From: an uncultured Faecalibacterium sp.
GTDB lineage: Bacteria; Bacillota; Clostridia; Oscillospirales; Ruminococcaceae
Assembly (NCBI GenBank): GCA_934525735.1
Contig: CAKSZM010000003.1
Coordinates: forward strand, 1 to 56,723
Direction: 5' to 3'
DNA length: 56,723 bases
Position numbers and translations under genes: made by a program. Below are positions 26,511 through 34,102 of the stretch, one piece after another (the stretch's first letter is position 1; every line of letters starts with the position of its first letter). The notes beneath the pieces are model-generated. The model saw only the letters and a list, made by a program, of their open reading frames with translations. It was not told the origin of the DNA and did no database searches.

Positions 26511-26539
26511 ATTATAAGCAAAACCCGCACCGGATGCAA
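26511..26539 (-). promoter_or_regulatory. Promoter of deoB
   Basis: Minus strand TTGCAT (26534-26539), 17 bases, consensus TATAAT (26511-26516). The region from here to the pyk promoter (26540-26701) shows no gene. Confidence 0.8.
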
Positions 26540-26701
26540 GGCTTTTTCCGCACCGGAAAATCTCCGTCATTTTCGCCAAAAAGTTTGTCATTCCGTTCAC
26601 AAATCCGACAACGAAAAAGCGCAATTTTGCCGCAGTATCGTCATTCCGCGGCAAAAAGGTCTTAACCGGCGAAAAATCTGCTTTCTTCACCTATTTTTTA
26701 C

Positions 26702-26730
26702 TTGCCCTATTGTATCCAAGCGATTATAAT
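26702..26730 (+). promoter_or_regulatory. Promoter of pyk-luxS
   Basis: TTGCCC (26702-26707), 17 bases, consensus TATAAT (26725-26730). Confidence 0.75.
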
Positions 26731-26736
26731 AGTATA

Positions 26737-26883
26737 TGGAAGAGTTTTTGAAATGCAGGAGCTTTTCCGTTTTTTCACCACTGCACGGGATTTTTCCCGT
26801 TGGTCGTGTGCGGCCTGCCTGCATGACAGCAGACGGCCTGCCGCAAAATAGAGAATGAGAAAGAGTAGTTGGAGGTAAAGTAT
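26737..26883 (+). other. Leader region of pyk
   Basis: About 145 untranslated bases between the predicted start and the pyk ATG. They contain the small hairpin ACGGGATTTTTCCCGT (about 26785-26800) and repeated CTGCATG/GCAGACGGCC-type inverted pieces, then the site GGAGG. I recognise no riboswitch. Confidence 0.45.
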
Positions 26884-28641
26884 ATGAGAAAAACCAAGAT
26901 CATCTGCACCCTGGGCCCGTCCACCGATAAAGAAGGCGTTCTGCGCGAGCTGGTCGCCAACGGCATGAACGTTGCCCGGTTCAATTTTTCCCACGGCTCT
27001 CACGAAGAGCACCTGGGCCGTCTCGAAAAGCTGAAGTCCATCCGTGAAGAGCTGGGCAAGCCGGTCGCCGCCCTGCTGGACACCAAAGGCCCCGAGATCC
27101 GCCTGAAGGACTTCAAGAACGGCACCGAAATGCTGGAAGCCGGCCAGATGTTCACCCTGACCACCCGCGAGGTGGAGGGCACCAAGGAGATCTGCTCCAT
27201 CACCTATAAGGATCTGCCGCAGGACGTACAGCCCGGCGGCACCATCATGCTGGACGACGGCCTGATCAAACTGCAGATCCAGACCGTCAACGACACCGAC
27301 ATCGTCTGCAAGGTGCTGAACAGCGGCAAGATCAAGAACAAGAAGGGCGTCAACGTCCCCGGCGTGCATCTGTCCATGCCGTATATGAGCCAGCGCGACC
27401 GCGACGATATCATCTTCGGCGCACAGCAGGGCTTCGATTTCATCGCAGCTTCCTTCGTGCGCACCGCACAGGACGTCTACGACATCCGCAACCTGCTGAA
27501 TGAGTACGACTCCGACATCCGCATCATTGCAAAGATCGAGAACCGCGAGGGCGTGAACAACATCGACAGCATTCTGGCTGCCGCCGACGCCGTCATGGTC
27601 GCCCGCGGCGATCTGGGCGTCGAGATCGACTTCACCGAGCTGCCCGGCATCCAGAAGAACATCATCGAGCGCTCCTTCTCCTTCGGTAAGCCCATCGTCA
27701 CTGCCACCCAGATGCTGGACAGCATGATCGTGAACCCCCGCCCCACCCGCGCCGAGATCTCCGACGTGGCAAACGCCATTTATGACGGCACCTCTGCCAT
27801 CATGCTGTCCGGCGAGACCGCTGCCGGCGCCTACCCCGTGGAAGCGCTCAAGACCATGTCCGCCATCGCCGAGCGTACCGAGCAGGAGAACCACTCCCGT
27901 TTTGCTCCCCTGACCGAGAGCACCAACGGTAAGATCAGCGTCAGCGATGCGACCGCACACGCCGCCTGCCTGACCGCAAAGGACGTGAACGCCGCCGCCA
28001 TCGTCACCGTGTCCGAGTCCGGCAACACGGCCCGCCTGCTGAGCAAGTACCGCCCCGAGCAGCCCATCATCGCCTGCGTCATGAAGGAGCAGGTGCAGCG
28101 CCAGCTGGCCCTGAGCTGGGGCATTACCCCGCTGATGATGTCTCTGGCACACAGCACCGATGAACTGATCGAGATGTCCACCTCTCTGGCCAAGGAGAAC
28201 GGCTACCTGCACAACGGCGAGCTGGCCGTTGTCACCGCCGGCGTGCCCGTGGGTGTGTCCGGCACTACCAACATGATCAAGATCCACATGGTAGGTAACT
28301 GTCTGGCCACCGGCGTGGGTGTGGGCCGCGAGAATGCCGACGTGACCAACGCCACCGGCAAGGCCTGCGTCTGCCGCACGCTGGAAGAGGTGCGCGCCAA
28401 GTTCAAGCCCGGCATGGTGCTTGTGGTGCCCTCCACCAGCAACGAGATGATGGACTTCGTCCGCGACGCTGCCGCCCTGGTGGTGGAGGAGCCCGGCCTG
28501 AACAGCCACGCCGCCATCGTGGGCAAGGCCCTGCAGAAGCCCACCGTCGTGGGCGCCGCCGGCGCCACCAGCCATATCCGCGACGGCCTGATGGTCGCTG
28601 TGGACTGCGCTCACGGCAGCGTGCAGCGCCTGCAGGCATAA
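26884..28641 (+). CDS. pyk: Pyruvate kinase with C-terminal PEP-utilising extension
   Basis: 585 residues. The N-terminal catalytic barrel has KTKIICTLGPSTDKEG, ARFNFSHGSHEEH and the signature IIAKIENREGVNNIDSIL with VMVARGDLGVEI. The allosteric C domain follows (about 360-475). The extra domain of about 100 residues at the end, typical of Bacillus-type enzymes, resembles the mobile domain of PEP synthase: GMVLVVPSTSNEMMDFVRDA, then EEPGLNSHAAIVGKALQKPT, where the histidine that is phosphorylated in relatives is present (SHAA). Start ATG 26884 follows GGAGG; an in-frame start at 26869 would sit over the ribosome site. Catalyses the last ATP-forming step of glycolysis and is co-transcribed with luxS. 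Confidence 0.97.
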   Translation: MRKTKIICTLGPSTDKEGVLRELVANGMNVARFNFSHGSHEEHLGRLEKLKSIREELGKPVAALLDTKGPEIRLKDFKNGTEMLEAGQMFTLTTREVEGTKEICSITYKDLPQDVQPGGTIMLDDGLIKLQIQTVNDTDIVCKVLNSGKIKNKKGVNVPGVHLSMPYMSQRDRDDIIFGAQQGFDFIAASFVRTAQDVYDIRNLLNEYDSDIRIIAKIENREGVNNIDSILAAADAVMVARGDLGVEIDFTELPGIQKNIIERSFSFGKPIVTATQMLDSMIVNPRPTRAEISDVANAIYDGTSAIMLSGETAAGAYPVEALKTMSAIAERTEQENHSRFAPLTESTNGKISVSDATAHAACLTAKDVNAAAIVTVSESGNTARLLSKYRPEQPIIACVMKEQVQRQLALSWGITPLMMSLAHSTDELIEMSTSLAKENGYLHNGELAVVTAGVPVGVSGTTNMIKIHMVGNCLATGVGVGRENADVTNATGKACVCRTLEEVRAKFKPGMVLVVPSTSNEMMDFVRDAAALVVEEPGLNSHAAIVGKALQKPTVVGAAGATSHIRDGLMVAVDCAHGSVQRLQA

Positions 28642-28657
28642 GCCGGAGGAAACGCAG

Positions 28658-29110
28658 ATGGAACGCATTGCAAGCTTCTGTGTGGATCATACCAAACTTG
28701 ACCGCGGCATGTACCTGAGCCGTCAGGACGGCGACGTGCTGACCTGGGACATCCGCATGAAAAAGCCAAATCAGGGCGATTATCTTACCACCGGCGCTGC
28801 CCATACGCTGGAGCACCTGTTTGCCACCTACGCGCGCAACAGCAAGTTCAAGGACGACGTCATCTACGTCGGCCCCATGGGCTGCCGCACCGGCTTCTAC
28901 CTGCTGACCCAGGGCCTGTCCCCCGCCGAGGCGCTGGAGCTGACGGCGGAGTCCTTCCGCTTCATGGCTGCTTTCGAGGGCGCTGTGCCCGGTGCCAGCG
29001 AGGTGGAATGCGGCAACTACCGCGACATGGACCTGCCCGCTGCAAAGGCGGAAGCCGCCGCGATGCTGCCCGTTCTGGAAGCCCTGACTGCCGACAAGCT
29101 GCACTACTAA
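28658..29110 (+). CDS. luxS: S-ribosylhomocysteine lyase (LuxS)
   Basis: Splits S-ribosylhomocysteine to homocysteine and DPD, the precursor of autoinducer-2, in the activated methyl cycle. 150 residues, normal length. Zinc ligands are intact: HTLEHL (HxxEH) near residue 50 and the cysteine in ECGNYRDMD near 126. The catalytic cysteine is in GPMGCRTGFYLL near 79. ATG 28658 follows GGAGG, 16 bases after the pyk stop, so it shares the pyk transcript, an unusual partner. Whether it acts in signalling or only in recycling cannot be told from sequence; no AI-2 receptor is visible here. Confidence 0.96.
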   Translation: MERIASFCVDHTKLDRGMYLSRQDGDVLTWDIRMKKPNQGDYLTTGAAHTLEHLFATYARNSKFKDDVIYVGPMGCRTGFYLLTQGLSPAEALELTAESFRFMAAFEGAVPGASEVECGNYRDMDLPAAKAEAAAMLPVLEALTADKLHY

Positions 29111-29135
29111 TAACCCTCTCAGGCGCTGACGCGCC

Positions 29136-29162
29136 AGCTCTCCCGAAAGGGAGAGCTTTTTT
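29136..29162 (+). terminator. Terminator of pyk-luxS
   Basis: AGCTCTCCC (29136-29144), GAAA loop, GGGAGAGCT (29149-29157), then T-run. The perfect 9-bp stem makes it strong. Confidence 0.95.
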
Positions 29163-29187
29163 GTTGCTTTTTTGGAACAGAAACGAC

Positions 29188-29233
29188 AAAAAAGGCACAG
29201 CTGCATAAAATGCTATGCAGCTGCGCCTTTTTT
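29188..29233. terminator. Bidirectional terminator between luxS and cutC
   Basis: AAAAAAGGC and GCCTTTTTT (29225-29233) flank the palindrome CAGCTGCATA/TATGCAGCTG. It overlaps the first base of the cutC stop codon. Confidence 0.9.
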
Positions 29234-30003
29234 CATATCAGGTTGTCCAGCGTCTGCCGGGCGGCACGGACTTTTTCCTCGCTGGTCTGCCACACCTCAA
29301 ACTCTGAGAAGCCCGGCAGACCCATGGGCACGCCTTCCCGCCGGAAGGTCATGCGGCTGTCCAGCACCTGTTTGCCGGAGAGATGGAACGCCCGCACCCC
29401 GGTCTGCGCCGCAAGGGCCGGGATGTTCTCCGCCGAGACGCCCGCCCCGGCAAGGATCTCCACCCGGCTGCCCGCCCGTTTTACCAGCTGCTGCAGCAAT
29501 TCCGCACCGGCAGGTGCGCTGGCCGCCTGCCCGCTGGTCAGGATGGTGCACGCGCCAAGTTCCACAGCTGTTTCCAGCGCCGCAAAGGGGTCGGCACAGA
29601 CATCGAACGCCCGGTGCACCGTCAGCGCTACGGAGCGGCCCGTCTGCGCAGCAGCCTCCGATGCCGCTGCGTAAATAGGGAGCATCGCTTCTTTATCCAA
29701 CTGTCCGTCCGGCGTCAGCACGCCGGTGACGATGCCGTCCGCCCCGGCCTTTACCAGCTCTGCCGCCGACTGCACCATCTGCGCCAGCTCCCAGCGATCA
29801 TAGCAGAAATCCCCGAATCGGGGCCGCAGCAATGCCCGCACCGGCAGTCCGGTCTGTTCCTTCACCTGCCGTAGCAATGCCAGACTGGGCGTCGTGCCGC
29901 CGATGATGAGGTCGGCGCACAGCTCCAGCCGGTCGGCCCCGCCCCGCTTTGCCGCCAGTGCACTGGCGGTGCTGTCCACACATACTTCCAGAACCGGACG
30001 CAT
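29233..30003 (-). CDS. cutC: CutC family TIM-barrel protein
   Basis: 256 residues. Family pattern: MRPVLEVCVDSTASALAAKR at the start, GADRLELCADLIIGGTTPS, RALLRPRFGDFCY near residue 65, ADGIVTGVLTPDGQLD, LTVHRAFDVCADP near 130, and ILTSGQAASAPAG. CutC was named for copper homeostasis in E. coli, but direct copper binding has been disputed and its reaction is unknown. The conserved E, R and H residues point to an enzyme active site at the barrel mouth. ATG 30003 has GGGAGG before it; the in-frame extension to 30045 is rejected on that ground. Neighbours (HAD phosphatase, LacI regulator) do not suggest copper. Confidence 0.9.
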   Translation of the reverse strand: MRPVLEVCVDSTASALAAKRGGADRLELCADLIIGGTTPSLALLRQVKEQTGLPVRALLRPRFGDFCYDRWELAQMVQSAAELVKAGADGIVTGVLTPDGQLDKEAMLPIYAAASEAAAQTGRSVALTVHRAFDVCADPFAALETAVELGACTILTSGQAASAPAGAELLQQLVKRAGSRVEILAGAGVSAENIPALAAQTGVRAFHLSGKQVLDSRMTFRREGVPMGLPGFSEFEVWQTSEEKVRAARQTLDNLI

Positions 30004-30077
30004 TTTCGTTTCCTCCCGTGTTTGTCGTTTCTTTGATTTTACCACGTTTTCCGCATAACGGAAAGCCTTAAAGCAGC

Positions 30078-30115
30078 AAAGCTCCTGCAGAGAATTTTCT
30101 CCGCAGGAGCTTTTT
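30078..30115. terminator. Terminator between the HAD gene and cutC
   Basis: AAAGCTCCTGC (30078-30088) pairs with GCAGGAGCTTT (30103-30113). The stem is extended by GAG/CTC and has flanking A and T runs, just beyond the HAD stop. Confidence 0.85.
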
Positions 30116-30117
30116 CA

Positions 30118-30963
30118 TCAAATCAGGCCCAGAACCTTGAATTCTTTGGTAATGCCGTCATCGTACACCGAGGGTGCCACGCGGTCACAGCGCTTTTTCA
30201 GGTTCTCCGAGCCGTTTTCCATGCACACGCTGATGCCGGCCACATCGGTCATCTGCAGGTCGTTGTCACTGTCTCCGAAGCCGACGGTATCGGCCAGCGT
30301 GCAGCCCAGATGGTCGCAGATGGCTTTGATGCCGGTGCCTTTGTCGAACTTGCGGTTGATGAGTTCGCCGTTCACAAAGCCGTCTGTCAGCTTGTCCAGC
30401 TTGCTCTCACAGAAGACGAACTGGTCTTCGTACAGCTGCTTTGCCTCGTCCAAATCGCTCTCATGGCCGGCGATGAACACGATCTTATAGATCGGCTGTC
30501 CCCGGTATTCGCTCAGCGGCGTGATGGACATGCCCTCTTCCATGGCCTTGCGCCAGCGCTCGGCCTCACTGTTCAGCGGCTCATCCTTTTTATGGATAAA
30601 GCTCCACCGCTTGATCATCTCGCTGCCGCCGAAGGTGGCGTCACGGGCTTCCAGCGTACACTCCACGCCGTGGCGCTCCAGTGCGGCCCGCACTCCCTCG
30701 GCCTGCTGCGTCTCCATGGGGAGATCCGCCAGCACTTCACCGTCGCAGAGCACATAGCCGCCTGCGCTGCACACTGCACCTGCAAAGCAGTCGTGCCGGA
30801 GCAGCGGCTCGGTCATGCGGTAATTGCGGCCGGTGCAGAGGAACAGCTTGTGGCCGTTGGCCTTGGCCTGTTCCAGCGTGCGCAGCGTACTCTCCGGCAC
30901 CAGCATATCGCCCGGCGGCAGAAGGGTGCCGTCGATATCCAGAAAAATCAACTTCCGATCCAT
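30118..30963 (-). CDS. HAD superfamily hydrolase, Cof subfamily
   Basis: 281 residues. Motif I FLDIDGTLLPP (both catalytic aspartates), motif II FLCTGRNYR, a C2-type cap domain in the middle (about residues 80-190), a lysine in the motif III region, and motif IV VGFGDSDNDLQMTDVAG. Cof proteins dephosphorylate sugar phosphates or flavin and pyridoxal phosphates; the substrate here is unknown. ATG 30963 lies 13 bases after the LacI-type gene, so the two form an operon and the phosphatase may act on the sugar phosphate sensed by, or related to, that regulator. This is inference only. Confidence 0.9.
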   Translation of the reverse strand: MDRKLIFLDIDGTLLPPGDMLVPESTLRTLEQAKANGHKLFLCTGRNYRMTEPLLRHDCFAGAVCSAGGYVLCDGEVLADLPMETQQAEGVRAALERHGVECTLEARDATFGGSEMIKRWSFIHKKDEPLNSEAERWRKAMEEGMSITPLSEYRGQPIYKIVFIAGHESDLDEAKQLYEDQFVFCESKLDKLTDGFVNGELINRKFDKGTGIKAICDHLGCTLADTVGFGDSDNDLQMTDVAGISVCMENGSENLKKRCDRVAPSVYDDGITKEFKVLGLI

Positions 30964-30976
30964 ATATTTTCCTCGT

Positions 30977-31969
30977 TCAGATGGAGCCGCGCTCCACGAC
31001 CCGGTAGCCCAGCGTCACCTGACGCACCGGGCCGCCATGTTCTTCCTTTGTTTCCAGCATCTGCAGCAGCATCCGGGCAGCTTCCTCGCCGATCTGCTTC
31101 TGATAGAACTGCACGGTCGTCAGCCCCGGCTCGGTCACACTGCCGGCCCAGCTGTCGCCCACACCGGCAAGGCTCACGTCCGCGCCGATCTTTCGCCCGG
31201 CCTGCTTCAGTGCATGCATAGCGCCAAGCGCCACCGTGTCGGTCACACAGACCACCCCGTCCAGATCCGGGCAGGCCGCCAGCAGTTCCTTCATGCAGCG
31301 TTCGCCCTCTTCCATGGTGAAGGCCGTGCAGCAGATCCGCGTCAGGCTTTCGCCGGTTTGCCCGGCCATTGCCAGTGCATCCTGCACGCCGGTGCGGCGC
31401 ATCAGGCCTACAGCCTGATCGTGCTCATTGCTGCCGATATAGACAATCTTTTTCCGGCCGCGGTCCAGCATCAGCCTTGTCAGCTCCCGGGTGGCGCTGC
31501 GGTCGTCATTGTACACGCAGGGCACCTCCGGAAAGCGCTGCCCTGTGACTACTACCGGCATGCGGCAGTCCTGCAGGGCCCGCGCCAGCTGCGGCGTGTA
31601 GCTGCACCCCAGCAGGATGATGCCCGCCACATGGTTGCGCTGCATGGCTTTCAGGTAGCCGATCTCCCGCTGTGCGTCCAGCCCGGTGTTGCCCAGCAGC
31701 ACCAGATAATTTTTGCTGTCCAGCTCCCGGGCGATGCCCTCGGTGATCAGCCCCACCGACTGCGAACCGATGTTGGGCGCAATAACGCCCACCTGATTTA
31801 CTTTTCCGGTGCGCAGGGTCTGGGCGGCGGAGTCCGGGTGGTAGCCGGTCTTTTCTATCACTTCATGGATGGCGGCGCGTTTCTGCTCGCTGAGCGGGCC
31901 GCCGTTCAGGTAACGGCTGACCGCTGCGCTGGACACCCCCGCCATTTTTGCAATGTCACTGATGGTCAT
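30977..31969 (-). CDS. LacI family transcription regulator
   Basis: 330 residues. An N-terminal helix-turn-helix starts at the first residues (MTISDIAKMAGVSSAAVSRY) with hinge helix region LRTGKVNQVGVIAPN. The periplasmic-binding-like sensor domain follows (LLGNTGLDAQREIGYLKAMQ, YIGSNEHDQAVGLMRRTGV, VTDTVALGAMHALKQAG, SLAGVGDSWAGS). The ATG at 31969 is selected because LacI proteins begin at the helix-turn-helix; the in-frame extension to 32041 runs through the operator and promoter. A LacI-type palindrome lies just behind the gene's own -10, so it probably represses itself and the HAD gene. The inducer is unknown; no sugar transporter is adjacent. Confidence 0.93.
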   Translation of the reverse strand: MTISDIAKMAGVSSAAVSRYLNGGPLSEQKRAAIHEVIEKTGYHPDSAAQTLRTGKVNQVGVIAPNIGSQSVGLITEGIARELDSKNYLVLLGNTGLDAQREIGYLKAMQRNHVAGIILLGCSYTPQLARALQDCRMPVVVTGQRFPEVPCVYNDDRSATRELTRLMLDRGRKKIVYIGSNEHDQAVGLMRRTGVQDALAMAGQTGESLTRICCTAFTMEEGERCMKELLAACPDLDGVVCVTDTVALGAMHALKQAGRKIGADVSLAGVGDSWAGSVTEPGLTTVQFYQKQIGEEAARMLLQMLETKEEHGGPVRQVTLGYRVVERGSI

Positions 31970-32003
31970 TGATTCTACTCTCTCTTCTGGGACACAAGGA
32001 ACT

Positions 32004-32019
32004 GTGTAAACGTTTTCAC
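32004..32019. promoter_or_regulatory. LacI-type operator, probable autoregulation
   Basis: GTGTAAACGTTTTCAC is a 16-base palindrome with one mismatched pair around central CG, the classic LacI-family half-site arrangement. It lies 4 bases downstream of the -10, where bound repressor would block RNA polymerase. Confidence 0.82.
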
Positions 32020-32023
32020 GTTT

Positions 32024-32052
32024 ATTATAAATCCCTTTCATCCCGTCCGCAA
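32024..32052 (-). promoter_or_regulatory. Promoter of the lacI-HAD operon
   Basis: Minus strand TTGCGG (32047-32052), 17 bases, consensus TATAAT (32024-32029), with the operator immediately downstream. Confidence 0.8.
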
Positions 32053-32164
32053 GATGCGCTTTTCCCGGTTTATTCCGGAATCGGTCTCAACTTTCTGGTC
32101 ACTCTGTCCAAACCGAGCAGACTGCCGTCACCGAAAACCCGGCTCATTCCCGGAACCGGTGCTT

Positions 32165-32956
32165 TTACAGCAGTCCCATGGCGAGCGCCCGCATCAGCAG
32201 CCCCAGCACCACAGCAGCCAGCAGCACCGCCCAGACGGTTTTGTTCTGCACCGCATTCTTCTGTTTTTTGGGGTTTGCCCTGCCTCTGTTTCCGGCGGGC
32301 TGTTTCTTTTTTCCGGTACTCTTTGCCGCCGGGCGCGGCGTGCTCTGCTTGCGGCTGTTTTTGCTCTGTGCAGAACCGGAAGCCGCACGGGATGTCCGCC
32401 GTTCTGCGGGCTGTTCCTGCTCCTCTGCGCGGGGTGCCGACGGCTCCTTTGCGCCGCAGCGGGCCAGAAAATCCTCTGCTTCACGGTAGTACCGGGCCAG
32501 CTCATTTTCCCGGAACGCTGTGCCTGCATACCCCTCTTCCAGGCTTTCTACTGCTTCATTGAAGAGGATCGCCGCCTGCGCGGCCTCGGTGCGGTCGGCA
32601 GCATGGGCGGCCTTGTTTCGGGCAGTGCGCACAGCATTGCAGGCTCGGCGTGCTGCACCCGGATGTTCTGTGTTGCCCAGCAGGTCCAGCGGGCGGGACG
32701 CGTCCTTTTCCGGGTCCAGCAGCACCCGCATACAGATGGTAGTATCCAGCTGCTCCCAGCTGGTCTTACCGGAGAGATCCGGCATACGGTCATAATAGTC
32801 CGGGCTTTCCTCCCGGCGCTGTGCGATGTGCTGGAGCAATGCGTCCAGACTGCGGCTGCCGGGTTTGTGCTCCCAGTGCCAGCGCAGCAGTTTGCGGCTG
32901 ATCTCGTCGCAGGCTGCCTTGACCTCAAAGGCTGCCTGTAAAGCTTCTTCCTGCAT
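32165..32956 (-). CDS. Tail-anchored protein with HEPN-like helical domain, unknown function
   Basis: 263 residues in three parts. Residues 1 to about 165 are helical and acidic-basic mixed. They include TSWEQLDTTICMRVLLDPE and RRACNAVRTARNKAAHA, an R-N-x3-H arrangement like the RX4-6H motif of HEPN domains, here most like the HEPN region of Swt1-type proteins. Residues about 170-238 are a highly basic, Ala/Pro/Lys-rich linker. Residues about 240-263 are a single membrane helix (TVWAVLLAAVVLGLLMRALA) with almost nothing after it, so the body should face the cytoplasm. The HEPN link is my pattern reading, not a search result. There is no obvious promoter: it lies behind a terminator after another tail-anchored protein and may be read through. 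Confidence 0.72.
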   Translation of the reverse strand: MQEEALQAAFEVKAACDEISRKLLRWHWEHKPGSRSLDALLQHIAQRREESPDYYDRMPDLSGKTSWEQLDTTICMRVLLDPEKDASRPLDLLGNTEHPGAARRACNAVRTARNKAAHAADRTEAAQAAILFNEAVESLEEGYAGTAFRENELARYYREAEDFLARCGAKEPSAPRAEEQEQPAERRTSRAASGSAQSKNSRKQSTPRPAAKSTGKKKQPAGNRGRANPKKQKNAVQNKTVWAVLLAAVVLGLLMRALAMGLL

Positions 32957-32984
32957 GGTTACCTCTCCCTTCCGGATACGAAAA

Positions 32985-33013
32985 AGCGGAGAAGGTACAC
33001 TGCCTTCTCCGCT
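32985..33013 (-). terminator. Terminator after the zinc-ribbon gene
   Basis: AGCGGAGAAGG (32985-32995) pairs perfectly with CCTTCTCCGCT (33003-33013). On the minus strand it is followed by TTTTTCG. Confidence 0.9.
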
Positions 33014-33025
33014 GTGGTCATTCTT

Positions 33026-34066
33026 TTATAGCACGAACTGATAATAGATGAAACCGCACAGAGCCACGCCTGCGCAGAGGATAGCGGTGAGCGGCGGCAC
33101 CCAACGGATCAGGGCCTCTGCCACACTGTCGCGCTCATCTTCATAATCTTCCTCGTCGTCCTCTCCCGGAGCCTCAGGCACCGGCTGGGCGCGACGGGCA
33201 TCGGCAGGAACCACACGGGTCCCGTCGTCCGCTTCGCTGCCGGCTGCATTGCCCGGGAAGCGGGCGCGTGTCTCTGCATCCAGAACGCGGGTCTGCTCGG
33301 CAGGCGCTTCTTCCTGCCGGGGTGCCGGGGCCGCACCCACGATCCGGGTCGGCTCCTCCTGCGCAGGCTGAACCGGATATTTTGTTCCCAGAACACGGGT
33401 CGGCTCTTCCTGCGAAGGCTGCGCCTCCGGCGCGATCACCGTTTCCACCTCTTCCTCTGCAGCAGGCCGCTCGGGCTGCAGCAGGGTGTTCAGCGCGTTC
33501 TGCAGCAGAATACGGTCGCAGCCGCACTCAGAGCAGTAAACGGTATCTTCCTCTTTCGGGTGGAAGGCGCCGCAGGCGCAGTACCAGCCGTTTTCAAACA
33601 CCTGGGGCTGATATTTCAGGCTGGTGCGGTTCATGCGGGTCTCCAGCGCCTTCTCCAGTTCCGGGGTCAGGCGGCGGGGTGCCGGCAGGCGGACGCGCTT
33701 GATGCTGTCCAGCTTCACCACACGTTTGCCGTTGTACACATTGCACAGTGAAACGTCCACACTGGTAATGGCCTTTGCGGTGATAAACACTGCATCATCC
33801 TGGCCAAACTGCTCGCCGGGCTTCACATTCAGGTCACGGTACTCAAACTGATCCTCACACAGGATCACGCCGCCCGCGCCCTTGCACTTGAAGTGGATCT
33901 CCAGTGCAGTCAGGTTGACCTTGGAAATGTTCCTGAAGGTCAGGCAGACAGCGTGCTCACCGCTGACATCGCCCTTCAGCAGTTCCACACAGACGAACTG
34001 CACCGGGCTGCCGGGGGTATAGTAATTTGCGCGCGTCCGTGCGACCAGATCAAAATTTTCCTCCAC
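33026..34066 (-). CDS. Tail-anchored zinc-ribbon protein with repeated TR[VI] motifs, unknown function
   Basis: About 346 residues. The N-terminal half is a beta-rich domain (LTFRNISKVNLTALEIHFKC, then DLNVKPGEQFGQDDAVF). A zinc ribbon follows: WYCACGAFHPKEEDTVYCSECGC, cysteine pairs near residues 165 and 185. Next is a disordered acidic-proline region carrying five Thr-centred repeats: VETVIAPE, EEPTRVLG, EEPTRIVG, EQTRVLD and DGTRVVP. One membrane helix ends the protein (PPLTAILCAGVALCGFIYY), giving a tail-anchored topology. The start is taken as GTG 34066, since AAAGGAG lies 8 bases before it and overlaps the alternative ATG 34084. It begins 36 bases after ftsH in the same operon. Function is unknown; the repeats look like phosphorylation or FHA-binding sites (inference). 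Confidence 0.8.
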   Translation of the reverse strand: MEENFDLVARTRANYYTPGSPVQFVCVELLKGDVSGEHAVCLTFRNISKVNLTALEIHFKCKGAGGVILCEDQFEYRDLNVKPGEQFGQDDAVFITAKAITSVDVSLCNVYNGKRVVKLDSIKRVRLPAPRRLTPELEKALETRMNRTSLKYQPQVFENGWYCACGAFHPKEEDTVYCSECGCDRILLQNALNTLLQPERPAAEEEVETVIAPEAQPSQEEPTRVLGTKYPVQPAQEEPTRIVGAAPAPRQEEAPAEQTRVLDAETRARFPGNAAGSEADDGTRVVPADARRAQPVPEAPGEDDEEDYEDERDSVAEALIRWVPPLTAILCAGVALCGFIYYQFVL

Positions 34067-34102
34067 GACACTCGCTCCTTTCATTGCGGTTGCTTGCCGG
34101 TG

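Noticed and set aside
32057..32160. Terminator after the HEPN-like gene
   Set aside because: CCGG-rich inverted pieces are present but pairing is broken and the T-run is short; not convincing.
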